Source: Acorus gramineus (taxonomy: Eukaryota > Streptophyta > Magnoliopsida > Acorales > Acoraceae). Taken from it: a stretch of DNA of 64,000 bases. Positions 48,611 to 60,320 of the stretch are shown piece after piece; within the stretch, counting starts at the first letter, position 1; each line of letters starts with the position of its first letter. The stretch is taken from NCBI GenBank assembly GCA_030737835.1, contig CM060847.1:3252484-3316483 (forward strand), read 5' to 3'. The translations under genes were made by a program, and so were the position numbers. The notes beneath the pieces are model-generated. The model had not been told where the DNA came from. It worked only from the letters and a program-made list of their open reading frames with translations, and did not search any database.

Positions 48611-51600
48611 TCAGAGAGTATCCAACCATGAATCAAAATCCATCTCAGTTGGTTTTGATACTGGACCTGAAGAGCCAGAAATTCGATCTGTTGCTTCTTC
48701 TATGCTACTCTTCTTCCAGTTTTCCATATTCACCGCTGTCTCGGCCAGCAAGTCATCAATGGAAGAATTGATCGCATGCTTCACAGGACCTGGGTTTTCT
48801 AGTCCCGGGCCAAATGAATCCAGGAGCATATCAAGCTGTGATTCTGCCGCGGATGCTTCGAATGTGGATGTTATTCTCCGGTCATTTGATGATGAGGTAG
48901 TGCTCACCTCGAGTTCTGCTAGCAGCTCGTCGATTCCTCCTACATTGGTTTGATCAACTGATGAGTGGAGGCCGGGGTTAGATTCGGCCTTGGCGGGAGA
49001 GGAGGAAGTCTGGAATTCTGCAGCCTGTGGTGTTTCATGACTGTCCTCCCCATCTTTGCTAAGGATTTCATGGTCATCTGGTGATGGGGCAGAGGACGAC
49101 GGCTCTGTTGCCTGGGCATTGGTTTTCTCTATCTGTAACAAGAAAAGCAGGGTTAAAAATTTATGACAGTAACATGTTTAAGAATTTAAAGTAGAATGAT
49201 CTCGAAGAATGAGTGCAAGAGGAAATAAGGTTTCAGGCTTTCTGTTACTTTTTTTGTGACTAAAATAGCGCATATATAAGAGTATTTTAACAAAAGAACA
49301 ACTGATTCATGGTTGGATGGAATGCATTTGCTTTCGACTGAAACACAGGAACCACTGATGTACTCATCAAATAAACAATTTGGGATTTTTTTGTAATATT
49401 GCACACACCCAAAGCGAAACTAATATATTGTAGATCAATACGGTACAGAGACAGTTGTGCAGGTAAATGACATTCCATTGATTAGTTGAACATGTAATGA
49501 CACCTTGAAATTACAGCAATGCATGCTCGGTGACGAGGAATCCCAACATTAACTGAAAATCCCAGCATCAGGTGCTTGGGCAATATGGAGGTGAGAAATA
49601 TGATGAAAGGGTAGTCTTTCTGTTTTGAAAACTTGTGGGATGGCGCTGCTAAGCATCAAGGATTGGGGTGTGTGGGAAGATTGGTGGCGTGTTTTTGTTT
49701 TGCTTGCATCTCTTGGTGCGAGATTGTATTTCCCTTTTATATTTTCTTCTATTCCCTCCACCCCATTCAGCCACGTATTACCTTAATCTTTTGGGAAGAT
49801 CCCGGCATCAGGTGAGCACGGGAGCCGAAAAGCTAAACAACATGTGGGAATTTTTCCCGGTTGCTATTTTCCCTAACCACTATTTCCTTGTTCTTCTAAA
49901 GGCGCTTTCCAATAGTTGCAGAGCCAAGTACGCAGAAAACTTCACAAAGGCGATAGTTCATGTGGACTTCAATGATCAAGTAAAACCAGGAAATGTAATA
50001 TAATATGAGGTCATATGGAATAACAGTTATGGGCTTGCAAGGCCTTTATAGTAAACTTATTGTGTGCCTGAAAGTTGACACTCGCGTATTCAGATGGACA
50101 TAGCTGTGCAATCGGTGATGCACATAATACTGTAGTGAAGATGACAAAACAAACAAAAGTGATTCTGGGACTAATATGAACTAAAGCATGCCCAAAGACA
50201 TTAGTTTAAAATATCAATAAAAAATGATACATCTGTGGGAGACCAAAAGGAAGAAACTCACTAGTGGTGGAGATTGTGATAGTAGTGAGACAGTAGTAGA
50301 TGTTATTGTGTTCTGACATAGGAGTACGAGGAGTTTATATATATAGATTTTTAGAAAAAGCAAAAGTTTACAATAAATTTTCTTTCAACAAAAATAATTA
50401 GAAGGGACGGGAGTTTGCAAATTCCACCCCCAATGGTCCTAACTTCTCAAAAAGGTTGGGTCAACATTTCAATCAACATATTGATGATATATTTATGGAA
50501 AATCTATATATTGATGATGTATCGATGATGCCATTGAGATATTGGCTGACCTAAAAATGGACCAATAAATGGTCTGATTTTCTTGATTGCGCAGTCAACC
50601 AATACATCGATAAACCAATCGATATTTTAAACAGTGCCACAAAGTATTACACCAAAACCACACACAGGCTCAACAAGTCGGTCTGAAGAATTCAGTGGGT
50701 GAAAAATAATCCCATAACAAAATCATATGAAACAGAATATCATTGGTATTAGGTAAGGCCTTCACAACAGCCAGTGGATCTGAAAGTAAAATATTATTGT
50801 GTTGAAAACTCAAGTCTTCAGAAACAAGTGGATGTACTGCTGACTTAATCCTGTTCTGTTCCTTCAAAACCTATTTTATTTATGTAATTCTAGATTTTAA
50901 TAAATGACAACAAGAATGGAGGAGTGCACAATACTACACCACCTGGTGATGTTAGATCCCCACCCAGTTCCCCTTCTTGTGGATCTTCTATTCTAGCACA
51001 ACCTTCAATAATTTACAAGTGCTTAGATTCAAATTTTTGTATCCAGAAGAGTGGAAGCTGAAATTGGGTTGTCAATTGACTCATCCCTCATCCTCACAGG
51101 TGATGTTCAGAAGAAAAAGAAACCTCTACCTGAGATGCTTTGTACAGGTTTAGTGGTATTTGTGAGTGTGTATAAAGAATTCAAAGATGCATATTGGAGG
51201 ATTATTAGACTATATACATCACCACTCATCCGAACCCTCCTCCCCCCCTCCCTTCCAAAAAAATAAAGGCCAGTGGTTCACTTCAAACGAAATATTCCAC
51301 CTCAAATGACAAACAAATCCATCTCTGGCTTCCATTGCACATGCACAAATCTCTTAGGTTAATTGCATTATCACACAATAGGTTATTTTAGATTTATTGA
51401 ACTTGAAGTGAACACCAGTTTCCCACTGCACCAAACCCTCTGTTGATCTCCCAATATCAATTCTTTTTTAAAGAAATTAGAACCTTCATACTAATATGAT
51501 GCCCCTCAACATTAGAAGATGAGGGATCTCCGCAACAAGCTAGCTCATAGCCCCCTTGTTCTTTGGCAAAAATGCTTTTGTGATCCCTTAAGCACACTTA

Positions 51601-53621
51601 ATTCTAAATATTACACACACATATATATATATATAAGCCTCAAAAAAAGATCAGTATCCCCGTTTGGGTCCACATCCAATCTACTTCCCACATCCCCATT
51701 TGCAAAAGATAGCACTAACAGACTAGCCTAGCCATGAAACCTTTCCTTTGGTTTAATAGTGTGCTACCATCAGTCTATCACGCTACACTTCATTGGCATA
51801 TCTGCCATTCATATAGCATAATAAAAAAAGGAAACAGACTAATAATCGTTGTTGATTACCTTCAAGAAATCCAATCACTACCATGCTCCACTCAATTCTT
51901 CCACAAGTTTATAAATGACTCTAATGATGTTATAGTATTCCTCTAGAGCCTTATCACTCAATATCAACGAAAAATATCTTTCAAGTACTTTCAGAAAAAT
52001 GCACGCTGAGAGTTTTCCTCCTGATTTGTATATTCCAACTTTGTCATAGCAACCAATCAGCCTCTGTCTTTTAACTCTCTAAACACGACGTGGAATTGGT
52101 TTCTGTTATGTCCCCTCCTAGCTTCTTTTTTGTTCCATGAAGACATATATTCAATGTCAAATCACCACATTCTAAATTGAAAGAATTTTTTACAATGCAA
52201 GTGACTCTCAACTCCCAACAAAATCTTAGGTGTCAAAAAACCCCAAAATCTAATACAGAAGCAAAAGCAATATAATATATAAGCGACTAAGATATAACCT
52301 GGACCAAAGAACAACCATGGCTAATCAATCTCTCAAGTAACTCAATTTAAATAAGAATCAACACCAGCATAACAAATGGTGGCGTAAACAAGAAGGAAGA
52401 ATGGCTCCATGTCTCCTTATACATTTTTTTTGTGTGTGTGATGACAAAAAATTCAGTACTCAGGATGCACCACGTCAACAAAAAATTTCATGTCAAAATT
52501 TCAAAATGGAAGCAAAGAATACCAGTTCAGCGGATAAAACATCCACTTCAACGAATAGCCTTTCATGAAGATCCACGTTCGCAAGGCATGCTTCAAGAGC
52601 ATTTAGATCCAACGAGAGATATGGAATCTGATAGCAAAAGACCCATCACAATCATCACACCCCAAAAACACAAGAGTTCACTACATTAATGAATAACAAT
52701 TCATACATTCAACCAAAACATAAAGTATCACCTCGAAACCCGACGGAGTACTAGTATCAACCAAGAAATTATCATCACCACTCCAACACAACAAACTGTC
52801 CCCCCTGGCGGAAACCAATGGACTCATTCCCTTATAGAATTCTATAATAGAAGAAAAGATGGGAGTCAAATGTCAATAATTGCGTGATCACAAATACAAT
52901 GTTAATTTAAAATGAGGAAATTAATTCCAAGTATTATTTTTAATCCATTATTTTTTAGACCCCTCAACTTTTTTAGCATATGAAACACCTCTGAGCTAGC
53001 CATTGCATTATTTCATGTCTTTCTATCCAAATACCTTCTGTAAGTGCGAGTTACATAATAATGTACATGAGATAGAGAACAAAACAATGTACAAGTTAAC
53101 AACATTTACAGTGTGTGTAACAATGTACAAAAGTGTATTTCACGGGCAAGGAACAGAAGGGAGAAGATTGTAACTAATTTGGGCTGTTTTTTATATGCTA
53201 AACCTAAAAATAATAAGGGGTTAAAAAAAATACTTTGAATTAGTTTCCCCATTTAAAATCCAAAAACGAAAAAGATTAATCTTTTACCAGGAAAAGCATC
53301 ATCAATGGAAGGAAACAGTTGGTTACGGTTCTCCCGGGCCTGCGATAGCAAGTACCCGAAGTCCGCTCCTTTGCTCTTCCGGGCCACCGATCCGTCAACC
53401 GCCGCCGTCCGGCCATCGGGACCACCGGAGACGACCGGACCGGGTTGTTCTCCTTCGACGGCTTCGCCGTCGGCGTATCGGTCCCAATTGGAGGGGAGGG
53501 GACGGGATTCGCGGGCCGACGGCGGCGGCGGATGTTTCTTTGCGGCGGCGGAGTGGGGTGGTTTTCTCTGGTGGTGTAGGGAGTGGGACCTCTTGGATCT
53601 GGCCGTCGCTTTTGGATCCAT
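48611..53621 (-). CDS. Conserved plant protein of unknown function
   Basis: Four exons are supported: 53288-53621 (start), 52732-52841, 52523-52627 and 48611-49132 (stop). The first three join in frame. The first exon is basic and Pro/Ser-rich, then ADFGYLLSQARENRNQLFP and SIDDAFP; the second has MSPLVSARGDSLLCW...GDDNFLVD; the third SLDLNALEACLANVDLHERL; the last is acidic and Ser-rich, with GGIDELLAELEV and SSIDDLLAETAV repeats and ends DFDSWLDTL. I recall similar uncharacterised plant proteins but no function. One or more small exons may lie between 49133 and 52522; an open minus frame at 50670-50867 is a weak candidate. No membrane segments or signal peptide are seen. Confidence 0.75.
49561..49815. 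repeat. Possible insertion flanked by CCCAGCATCAGGTG-like repeats
   Basis: CCCAGCATCAGGTG near 49561 and CCCGGCATCAGGTG near 49801 bracket about 225 bp of more GC-rich DNA in an intron. They could be a target duplication of a retroposed segment, but no diagnostic tail was found. Confidence 0.35.
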
Positions 53622-53675
53622 CGGCGTTGGCCGGCGATTCGGGGGAAGAGGAAGAGAAGGTTTGGGTCGAATCAG

Positions 53676-53741
53676 AAACCCTAGATTTGAATCTGGGCTT
53701 TAATTAAGGCTGAACCGTTAAGAGGTTGTCTTGTCGGCCCA
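53676..53741 (-). promoter_or_regulatory. Telo-box and site II upstream of the unknown gene
   Basis: AAACCCTAG (53676-53684) and GGCCCA (53736-53741, complement TGGGCC) lie 55 and 115 bp before the start codon. This pair is common in promoters of plant growth-linked genes. Confidence 0.5.
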
Positions 53742-53777
53742 TAAAAGATAGAGTGAACCTAAACTAACAAGGTCTTC

Positions 53778-54375
53778 AGTGTTGTTACACCTTTTTTTTT
53801 TTTTCCGATCATAACACAGTTCCATATACCACGTTAGAAATTCAATGAAATATGTATCTTGTTAGATGTTGTATATACCACATTAAATATTTTTTTACAT
53901 TTATTAAAAATTGATTCATTTAACTTAAAATGGAGTGATGTACACTTTTTATCAAAGCATATACCTCATTAGATGACATCTTCTATTATTAAAAAAAATG
54001 AAAACGTGTGAGGTATGAGTTTTGGTTGGTGAATGTGACTAAATTTAACATTTTTCCCTAACTAAATGTCGGGCCGGGCCGGTCGTTTCTAGAAAGAGGG
54101 CTGTTACACTTAATTTTTTTCTTAGTCTAAAATACAGTTCCATGTACCTCGTTATAAATTCAATAAAATATATACCTCGATAAATGTTGTATATATCTCA
54201 TTAAATGTTTTCTTCCATTTATTAAAAATAGATTAATTCAATTTGAAATTGAGAGATATACATTTTTTACAAAGCATATATTTCATTAGATGATATATAT
54301 TATTTTTTGAAAAATAAGAATATGTTTGGTCTGAGTTTTAGTTAGTAAAACAAACTGAGTCTAATATTTTCCTTT
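53778..54375 (+). repeat. Repeat family B, two tandem copies (about 325 bp period)
   Basis: Copy one (53778-54053) and copy two (54109-54375) both run TGTTACAC..., ACAGTTCCATRTACC, ATTTATTAAAAATWGATT, TTAGATGA and GAGTTTTRGTTRGT in the same order. They differ at many sites, so the duplication is old. Partial relatives are at 25.7 and 29.8 kb. Confidence 0.75.
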
Positions 54376-54467
54376 ATAGAAAGGGGGAACCATTGATTTG
54401 ATGGATAGTAAGATTGAAAATGATGTGTCTAGCTCCGATTTCATTGTGGCAATAATACGTATAGCTC

Positions 54468-54782
54468 TTTTAGGGCTGGTTTGATAAGATGATAAGTGAT
54501 TAGAAAATGAGTAATTATGTGGATAAATAGATGGGAGGATGGCTTATCCCCGTTTGATATAAAAAAAATAATTGAAATAAATTAAAATGTGGACAGTTGT
54601 CCCAATTTTGAAATAAAAATGATGATATATTTGTTCCACCTAAATGTTGTGATAGTTTTTATTATTATTTTTTATTCTAATTTTTATAAATGTAAATATA
54701 AACAAAATTGATAGACCTCTTATCCCCTAAAATTAAAACAATTTATCCTTAAAATCTTTATTCATTGTCAAACTAGCCGTTA
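54468..54782. mobile_element. Tourist-like MITE (PIF/Harbinger), TTA target duplication
   Basis: The element 54471-54779 starts GGGCTGGTTTGATAAG and ends with CTTTATTCATTGTCAAACTAGCCG, an inverted counterpart, flanked by TTA on both sides (54468-54470, 54780-54782). It is 309 bp long, AT-rich and non-coding, all typical of Tourist elements. Confidence 0.65.
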
Positions 54783-54958
54783 GATACTGTGAATATTTAC
54801 ACTGATCTCTTGATTTTTATCATGGTCAAACATATAGTATGTTGAGTTATTAATGAAGTTGTATGGATAAAATAGAAAATAAAAAAAAGAGCCAACCATA
54901 TTATTTGTCTCGACATGCACACAGTATTAAAAAAAAAAAAAAACACTTGAAATTACAA

Positions 54959-55768
54959 AAAGGTACAGGGCAGCTATATTTCCACTCCTCTAATTCTCTA
55001 ACCCACCCCTGAAAAAATTTATTTGGGGTGGGTTGAAAAAGAGAGGAAAGAAGATGGGAAAAGAAAGGAGGTGGCGGAGACGGTGCTGGGCGGCGTAGAG
55101 AGGAAGGAGGACTGAGAACGACAACGGCGACGCTCGGAAGAAAGCAAAACCGGGCGGCCGTCATCGTGCTCACAAGCAGCAATGACTAGACGGCGTGATG
55201 GAGTCGCTATGGCACGGCTTTCAACACATGACCACGGGTTTGGTAGCACGGCCCAGCTCTTTTTCAGGAGGCGGACGAGGAGGAGGCGCTCACGTGCACA
55301 CTCCGCATCACAGAGCACCCCGCGATCTTCCTCACTGTGTTGCGCGGAGATTAATGGTGTAATAGTGTGAGTGTATCGGAGCTGAAGGAGAAGGTGCATT
55401 CGGGGCTAAGACGTCGATCACATTGGAGGAGAAGGCAGATACCGTGTCGGAGCAGTTGAAGGACACCACGAGGGGAATCGCCGGATTAGATTACCGCTGC
55501 GGCAACCGTGATTGTGGTGGTGGTAGAGGAAGTGGTTCATTTCACGATCAGCCTCGCTGGTGTCTCCTCCAATTAGATCGAGTATGCTGCCACCGTCCCT
55601 CTCCTTCCTCTCTCGTGCTGCCGGCGCCGCCCAACGTCGTCTCGCCTCCACCACCTTTTTTTTCTTTGTACCCTTTTTTTCCTTGGTTCTCTAACCCACC
55701 CAGATAAAAAAATTTTAGGGGTGGGTTAGAGAACTAGAGGGATGGAAATATAGCTCCCCAAAGGTATA
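54959..55768. mobile_element. Non-autonomous Mutator element, Pack-MULE candidate
   Basis: The element 54968-55759 (792 bp) has inverted ends of about 55 bp (GGGCAGCTATATTTCC against GGGGAGCTATATTTCC, continuing through TCTCTAACCCACCCCT). It is flanked by AAAGGTACA (54959-54967) and AAAGGTATA (55760-55768), a 9-bp target duplication with one change, as for Mutator. The interior is clearly GC-richer than its surroundings and looks like captured gene sequence, with open stretches on both strands such as a minus frame at 55019-55399. I do not recognise the source gene. No transposase is present. Confidence 0.75.
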
Positions 55769-57180
55769 TGGTGGGGCGTAATTTTTCGTTCAGTGGGGGG
55801 TGAATAGTTGGTTGGGCGAATTTTGGCAGTAATGTGATGCATTATTATTAGAATGTATATAATAAATACATGTATAGATAATTATAATCAAAATGTTTCG
55901 AGACAGACAGTATTATAATCAGTCGCCATACTAATATCAATAAATTAAACTATGTACATTCGTGCATTATTGATATTTTTTTATCATCGATAAATGTAAT
56001 TGTAACATGTACATTCACAAATTAAAATTTTAAAATAATTAAAACTAATTTTTTTTGCTTTTTATAAATTATTATCCATACCTTATTTACAGTTTATCCA
56101 AACAACTAAAATTTATTAAGATTTATCTATGTCAATAGATAAAATATCATTATTTGTTTATCACATAAAAGTCTTACATGCACACAGACATTAAAAAAAC
56201 TGTCAAATCTATCAAATTAGTCGCACCTCTCTCACATTTATTCAAGGGCATAATTGTAATTTAAAAAGTCATAAACTTTTATCCACCACTTATCATCACT
56301 TTATCCAAGATGAAAAAAACAAAACAAAAATTTTATTTTTATGTTTTTCGATGATAATAGTAGAAAGGTAATCCAATAAAAATTTATTTATTCAACATGG
56401 TATGCAGTGGCGTAGCCAAGATTCTATAACAATAGCAAAAAAATCTCAAGTCCTTCATGAATGAGATTCAAATATAAATAAATAAATAAAACTAAAATAA
56501 TAGTAGCTTAAATGTAAAAAAAAAATGTTAGACTCCCATAAAATTACTAAATCTTTAATTAAATAAAAGTTTAGAACTATGCAAAATTAATTTTTCGTTG
56601 GTTGCATACAAATTTTTTAAAATTAAAATTCGAAACACACTGAAAATATGTAATTTGATATTTCACAATTTTTGACCAATAAAAAATCATTTAAATCAAA
56701 ATTTAATAATAAAACAATCTTCAAATTTGCTTATGAAATTATTATTCTTCTGCTTATGTAATCAGTGTTGATTAAACAGCTAAAGCAATAAGAGAATACA
56801 ATCTTCATATTGGGTGAGTATATGCAGTGTTAAATAACATTGAAATTGTTAATATAACAATGCAAGTGCGATTTTTTTAAGCATTTCATTAAACATTTTG
56901 TATACAAGTTTCAAGTATCAAAATACTTACAAAATCTTATAGACATTTTATCCATTGACTATTAAGAAAATGTCCTTTGAGGTCGAGGACTTACAAAATA
57001 ATAATGGAGAGATTGATCACTAAATAACATATTTATAAGGACTTAAAATCTAAACCCTAAAAATAAATTATGTAGCATTTGAAGTTGGGAGCTTAAAAAA
57101 AAAATATCAAGAACGAAGAGATTGATCAATAAATAACATATTCACAATGACTTAAAAATCAAAATCCCAAAAATATTTTA
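55769..57180. other. AT-rich intergenic with MITE debris
   Basis: No gene is seen. About 56950-57175 repeats GATTGATCACTAAATAACATAT-like words twice, a worn relative of the Mutator-type MITE next door. CAGTGGCGTAGCCAAGATT near 56406 is a common plant-repeat motif. Confidence 0.5.
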
Positions 57181-57181
57181 A

Positions 57182-57694
57182 GGGTTTTTATTTTTAAGTC
57201 CCTATAAACTATATAATTTAGTGATCGATCCCTCATTTTTAATTTCAGTTTAAGTCTCTCAATTTAAATGATATATTCTTTTTTAGTCTCTCTCATGAAC
57301 TAAATAGTTTAGTGATAGGTCCCTCCTATGAACTAAAAATGAACATACATTTTAAATCAGGGGATTCAAACTGAAATATAAAGAAGTTGATAATTGATCA
57401 CTAAATTATATAATATAGGGATTTTTAGTTTTAAGTCTCCACAAACCATCATATTTAGTGATCGATCTCTCCCTTCTTCGTATTTAGGTTTTAGTCCCCC
57501 AATTTAAAGGATAATTCATGGATAGGTCCCTCATAGGGACTAAAAAGTAAATTAAATAATTTATGGATAGGTCCCTCTCAGGGATTAAAAAGGAACTATC
57601 ATTTAAATCTAGGGACTAAAACCTAAATACGAAGAAGGGAGTGATCGATCATTAAATATAATTATAATTTATATGGACTAAAAATAAAAAACCT
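57182..57694. mobile_element. Two adjacent Mutator-type MITEs, same family as 22941-23215
   Basis: Copy one (57182 to about 57418) and copy two (about 57419-57694) each have the GGGTTTTTATTTTTAAGTCC-like head and paired TTTAGTGATCGATC and GATCGATCATTAAAT blocks. The right end of copy one is shortened where copy two begins. Copy two ends TAAAAATAAAAAACC. Confidence 0.7.
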
Positions 57695-57779
57695 ATGTTG
57701 GTCAAAAGAAACAAGGAAAATCCAACCCGGCATCCACAAGCGCACGTGACTACCCACCACCGCCCACACCCGACCGACC

Positions 57780-58080
57780 CGCGCACGTTGTTTTTTTGTG
57801 TGGACGCACACCGCCGTGTGTTCGTGAAGCCTTAATGATTCGGCTCATCAATTTACCATTCCAACCCTCCTTCTCATTGTGTCGGACGGATTAGGCCATC
57901 TTCAGCTAAACCTAACAATTATATGAAAAAATATGAAAATTTAAAAAATATTCGTTATTTAAAAAGTTTGTATTTGTATCTCAAAAAATTATCCGTATCT
58001 GAAATATGAAAATAATACATGTAGCGCGATTCTTCTTGGCCCATGTTAATTTGAATATGATAAAAATACACGTAGCTCTC
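57780..58080. other. Short intergenic stretch
   Basis: A GC-rich patch near 57730-57830 (CACCGCCCACACCCGACCGACCC) stands out from AT-rich surroundings. No gene is recognised. Confidence 0.35.
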
Positions 58081-58084
58081 GTTG

Positions 58085-58350
58085 CACTCTAATTGCAGGC
58101 CATTCTGTTTTTTTTTTTTTATAATCATACACTCATATTTTAAAGTACATGCTATTATATGAAATGAAGTATATACTGATATATATTAGTGTATTTTTTT
58201 ATAATGATTTTTTTTTGAGCCATATATAATGATGAAACCTCCCGTACACTATGATAGTGTAATATTATACTAGTATATGCTATGTTATTATAGTGTATGG
58301 AGCTACAAAACAGGCTGTAAAATGGACTGCGTGTATTATCGCTCTTAAAT
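58085..58350 (-). repeat. Repeat family A, copy 3 (reverse)
   Basis: Reversed, this gives the family A order: a GAGCGATAATACACGCAGTCC head, a CATTTTACAGCCTGTTTTG block, ATACACTATAATA motifs and a GGCCTGCAATTAGAGTGC tail. Confidence 0.55.
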
Positions 58351-58358
58351 ATTATCAG

Positions 58359-58470
58359 GGCATGTTTGGCAATAAACCCCAAAAACAGCTTTTAGCTTTT
58401 GGGGTTACATCAATTCAAATACATCATCATTTAAAAGCTAAAAGCTGTTACCAAACAAGTCAATTTAAAT
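58359..58470. mobile_element. Small foldback MITE-like segment
   Basis: AACAGCTTTTAGCTTTT (58384-58400) and AAAAGCTAAAAGCTGTT (58433-58449) are a perfect 17-bp inverted pair inside wider complementary ends (ATGTTTGGC... and ACCAAACAAG). No target duplication was established. Confidence 0.4.
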
Positions 58471-58997
58471 ACATCATCATTGCTAGATTTTATTTCTAAA
58501 CTATACCTTGAAATATGTATTTTATAAAGCAGCCATCATCATTATACTCTCAAATCATCATCATTACATTCTCAAAAGGTATGCATAAAGCTACAAAAGC
58601 TAAAAGCTGCCTTTTAAACTGTGTTTCTAAAATGTATGCATAAATGTATTTTGTTGTGGACGTTTGAAACACATTTTGGGTGCATTTACTTTTCATAGAT
58701 TAAAAATCATCACACGTGTTTCCAAAAATTCATGATTAATGAGAAAGCTGATCCAAATTTTCAATATACATGCCACTTTTAGAAAGCATAATTAGTATAT
58801 TATGTGAAAATCAACTTTTCAAATACTGAAATTATATTTTTACTGGAATCAACTATGTTCCTAAATACCAGAGTATGTACCAAAACACACTCATTCAATA
58901 GTTCTCCAATACAAATTCATTCATTTCATCATAAATTGAAGAAAATAATATGTCCAATCCTAAAAATTGCTTTATATTTTTTATTTGATACCATATA

Positions 58998-59551
58998 TTG
59001 GTGCATATTAGTAGTGCAACTTTGGTTGGTTAAACCGAATCCGAACCAGACCAAATTGATTTTTTTCGAGTTTAGGTCAATAGTTTTTTTTTTGTTAGGG
59101 TATGGATTGAAAAAATAATAAACCGATCTACTTTGGTTTGGTTTTGATTTACTTTTAAAAAATAAACTAATCGAACCGAATTAAATTTTAACACATGATT
59201 ATTCATGATCAATATTCATCTAGATCATTTTTATTATATTAAAAACTATATTATTGTTATACTATTAACATTCATAAATAATGAATACACTAATTTATAC
59301 TATCAATTTCTAATTTTTTAGATATTTATATAAAGTTAAAAAAAAAACTCCAATCAACCAAATTGGTAGGAATAAAAAAAAGATACATATATATATATAT
59401 TTTTAATAGTTTGATTCAATTTAGTTCAGATTAAACTAACAACTTTGCTTCGGTTCTGTTTTTTATTTGTTTGATTTTCGGGTTAAACGTGATAATAATT
59501 TGATTTAATTTGAACTTGTAAAAATTGAACCAAATTATAACCTTGGTGCAT
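58998..59551. mobile_element. hAT-type MITE, 8-9 bp target duplication
   Basis: The insert 59007-59542 is flanked by TTGGTGCAT on both sides (58998-59006 and 59543-59551). Its ends are inverted relatives (AACTTTGGTTGGTTAAACCG against TAATTTGGTTCAATTTT), with many AACCGAA/GGTTTGGTT words inside. The length and duplication size fit a hAT MITE. The interior is AT-rich and non-coding. Confidence 0.6.
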
Positions 59552-60266
59552 GTGACTTTAAAAATAAGCACAACTCAAATGTGATTTTTAAGACTATTTT
59601 GAGGGTCGATATATTAAAATTGTAACTTAGGATTCATTTGGGAGTACGGCGGAGAACCCTGCGTTCAAGAAAGCGGAGACGATAGAGAAATATTGTTTTT
59701 AGGGCTTCTTAAATGCATGTATTTTTTTTATTTAAAAATGCTATTTTTCACGTTAATATTTTGTTAGAATTCACGGTGACCTTATGCAAAACTTCTCGGT
59801 GTAGAATCCGTCCTACCGTGGATCTAAACGAGGCTTAAGTTGTAATGGCGGTTCAGCGAGACAGACAACCCGAGTCCAAAAAGCGGACGATAGTCCACCA
59901 CTCAAACGGGGGCATCATCCTCTTCAATTGAAGATAAAAAAAAATTAAGGGTACTTTGGTAATTCCCGTCTTCATATATATCGTGTCGCTGTTCCGGGAA
60001 AGTGCATTGAAAGAAAAAAAGAAAAAAAAAAAGAAAAAGAGGGAGACCGAAACTGGTGGAATCGAAAGAAAACATAGGATTCGCGGCGTTAATGGCGGTT
60101 AGGGTTTGCTGTTGATCTCTCGCAGCCCCAAAAGCTTCTCCTTCTCTTCCCTCCGTCACCTCCTCTCGATAATTCTGAAGCGATCGACTACTTCCGTAAC
60201 AGCCACCCCCCACCCTTTTGTGCCGGCGATTTCTCCTCGATATCTCTGGAACCGAGAAATTCGGCG

Positions 60267-60320
60267 ATGGGCGCGCAAGGCAAGGCCGCCGGAGCTGCCG
60301 GAGGCGACACTTCGTTGCAG
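60267..60320 (+). CDS. First coding exon of an unidentified + strand gene
   Basis: ATG at 60267 opens MGAQGKAAGAAGGDTSLQ, then a GTTAGG donor at 60321. A CT-rich leader (60110-60200) and TTAGGGTTTGC near 60099 look like a plant 5' UTR and promoter. No second exon was recognised before 64000; the gene probably continues past the window with a long first intron. Too short to assign a family. Confidence 0.5.

Noticed and set aside
53305-53703. 132-codon + frame opposite the first exon of the unknown gene
   Set aside because: Antisense shadow of a GC-rich exon whose own frame joins the next exons in phase.
55019-55399. 126-codon minus frame inside the Pack-MULE candidate
   Set aside because: Not annotated as a gene: source unknown, no promoter; it may be captured sequence.
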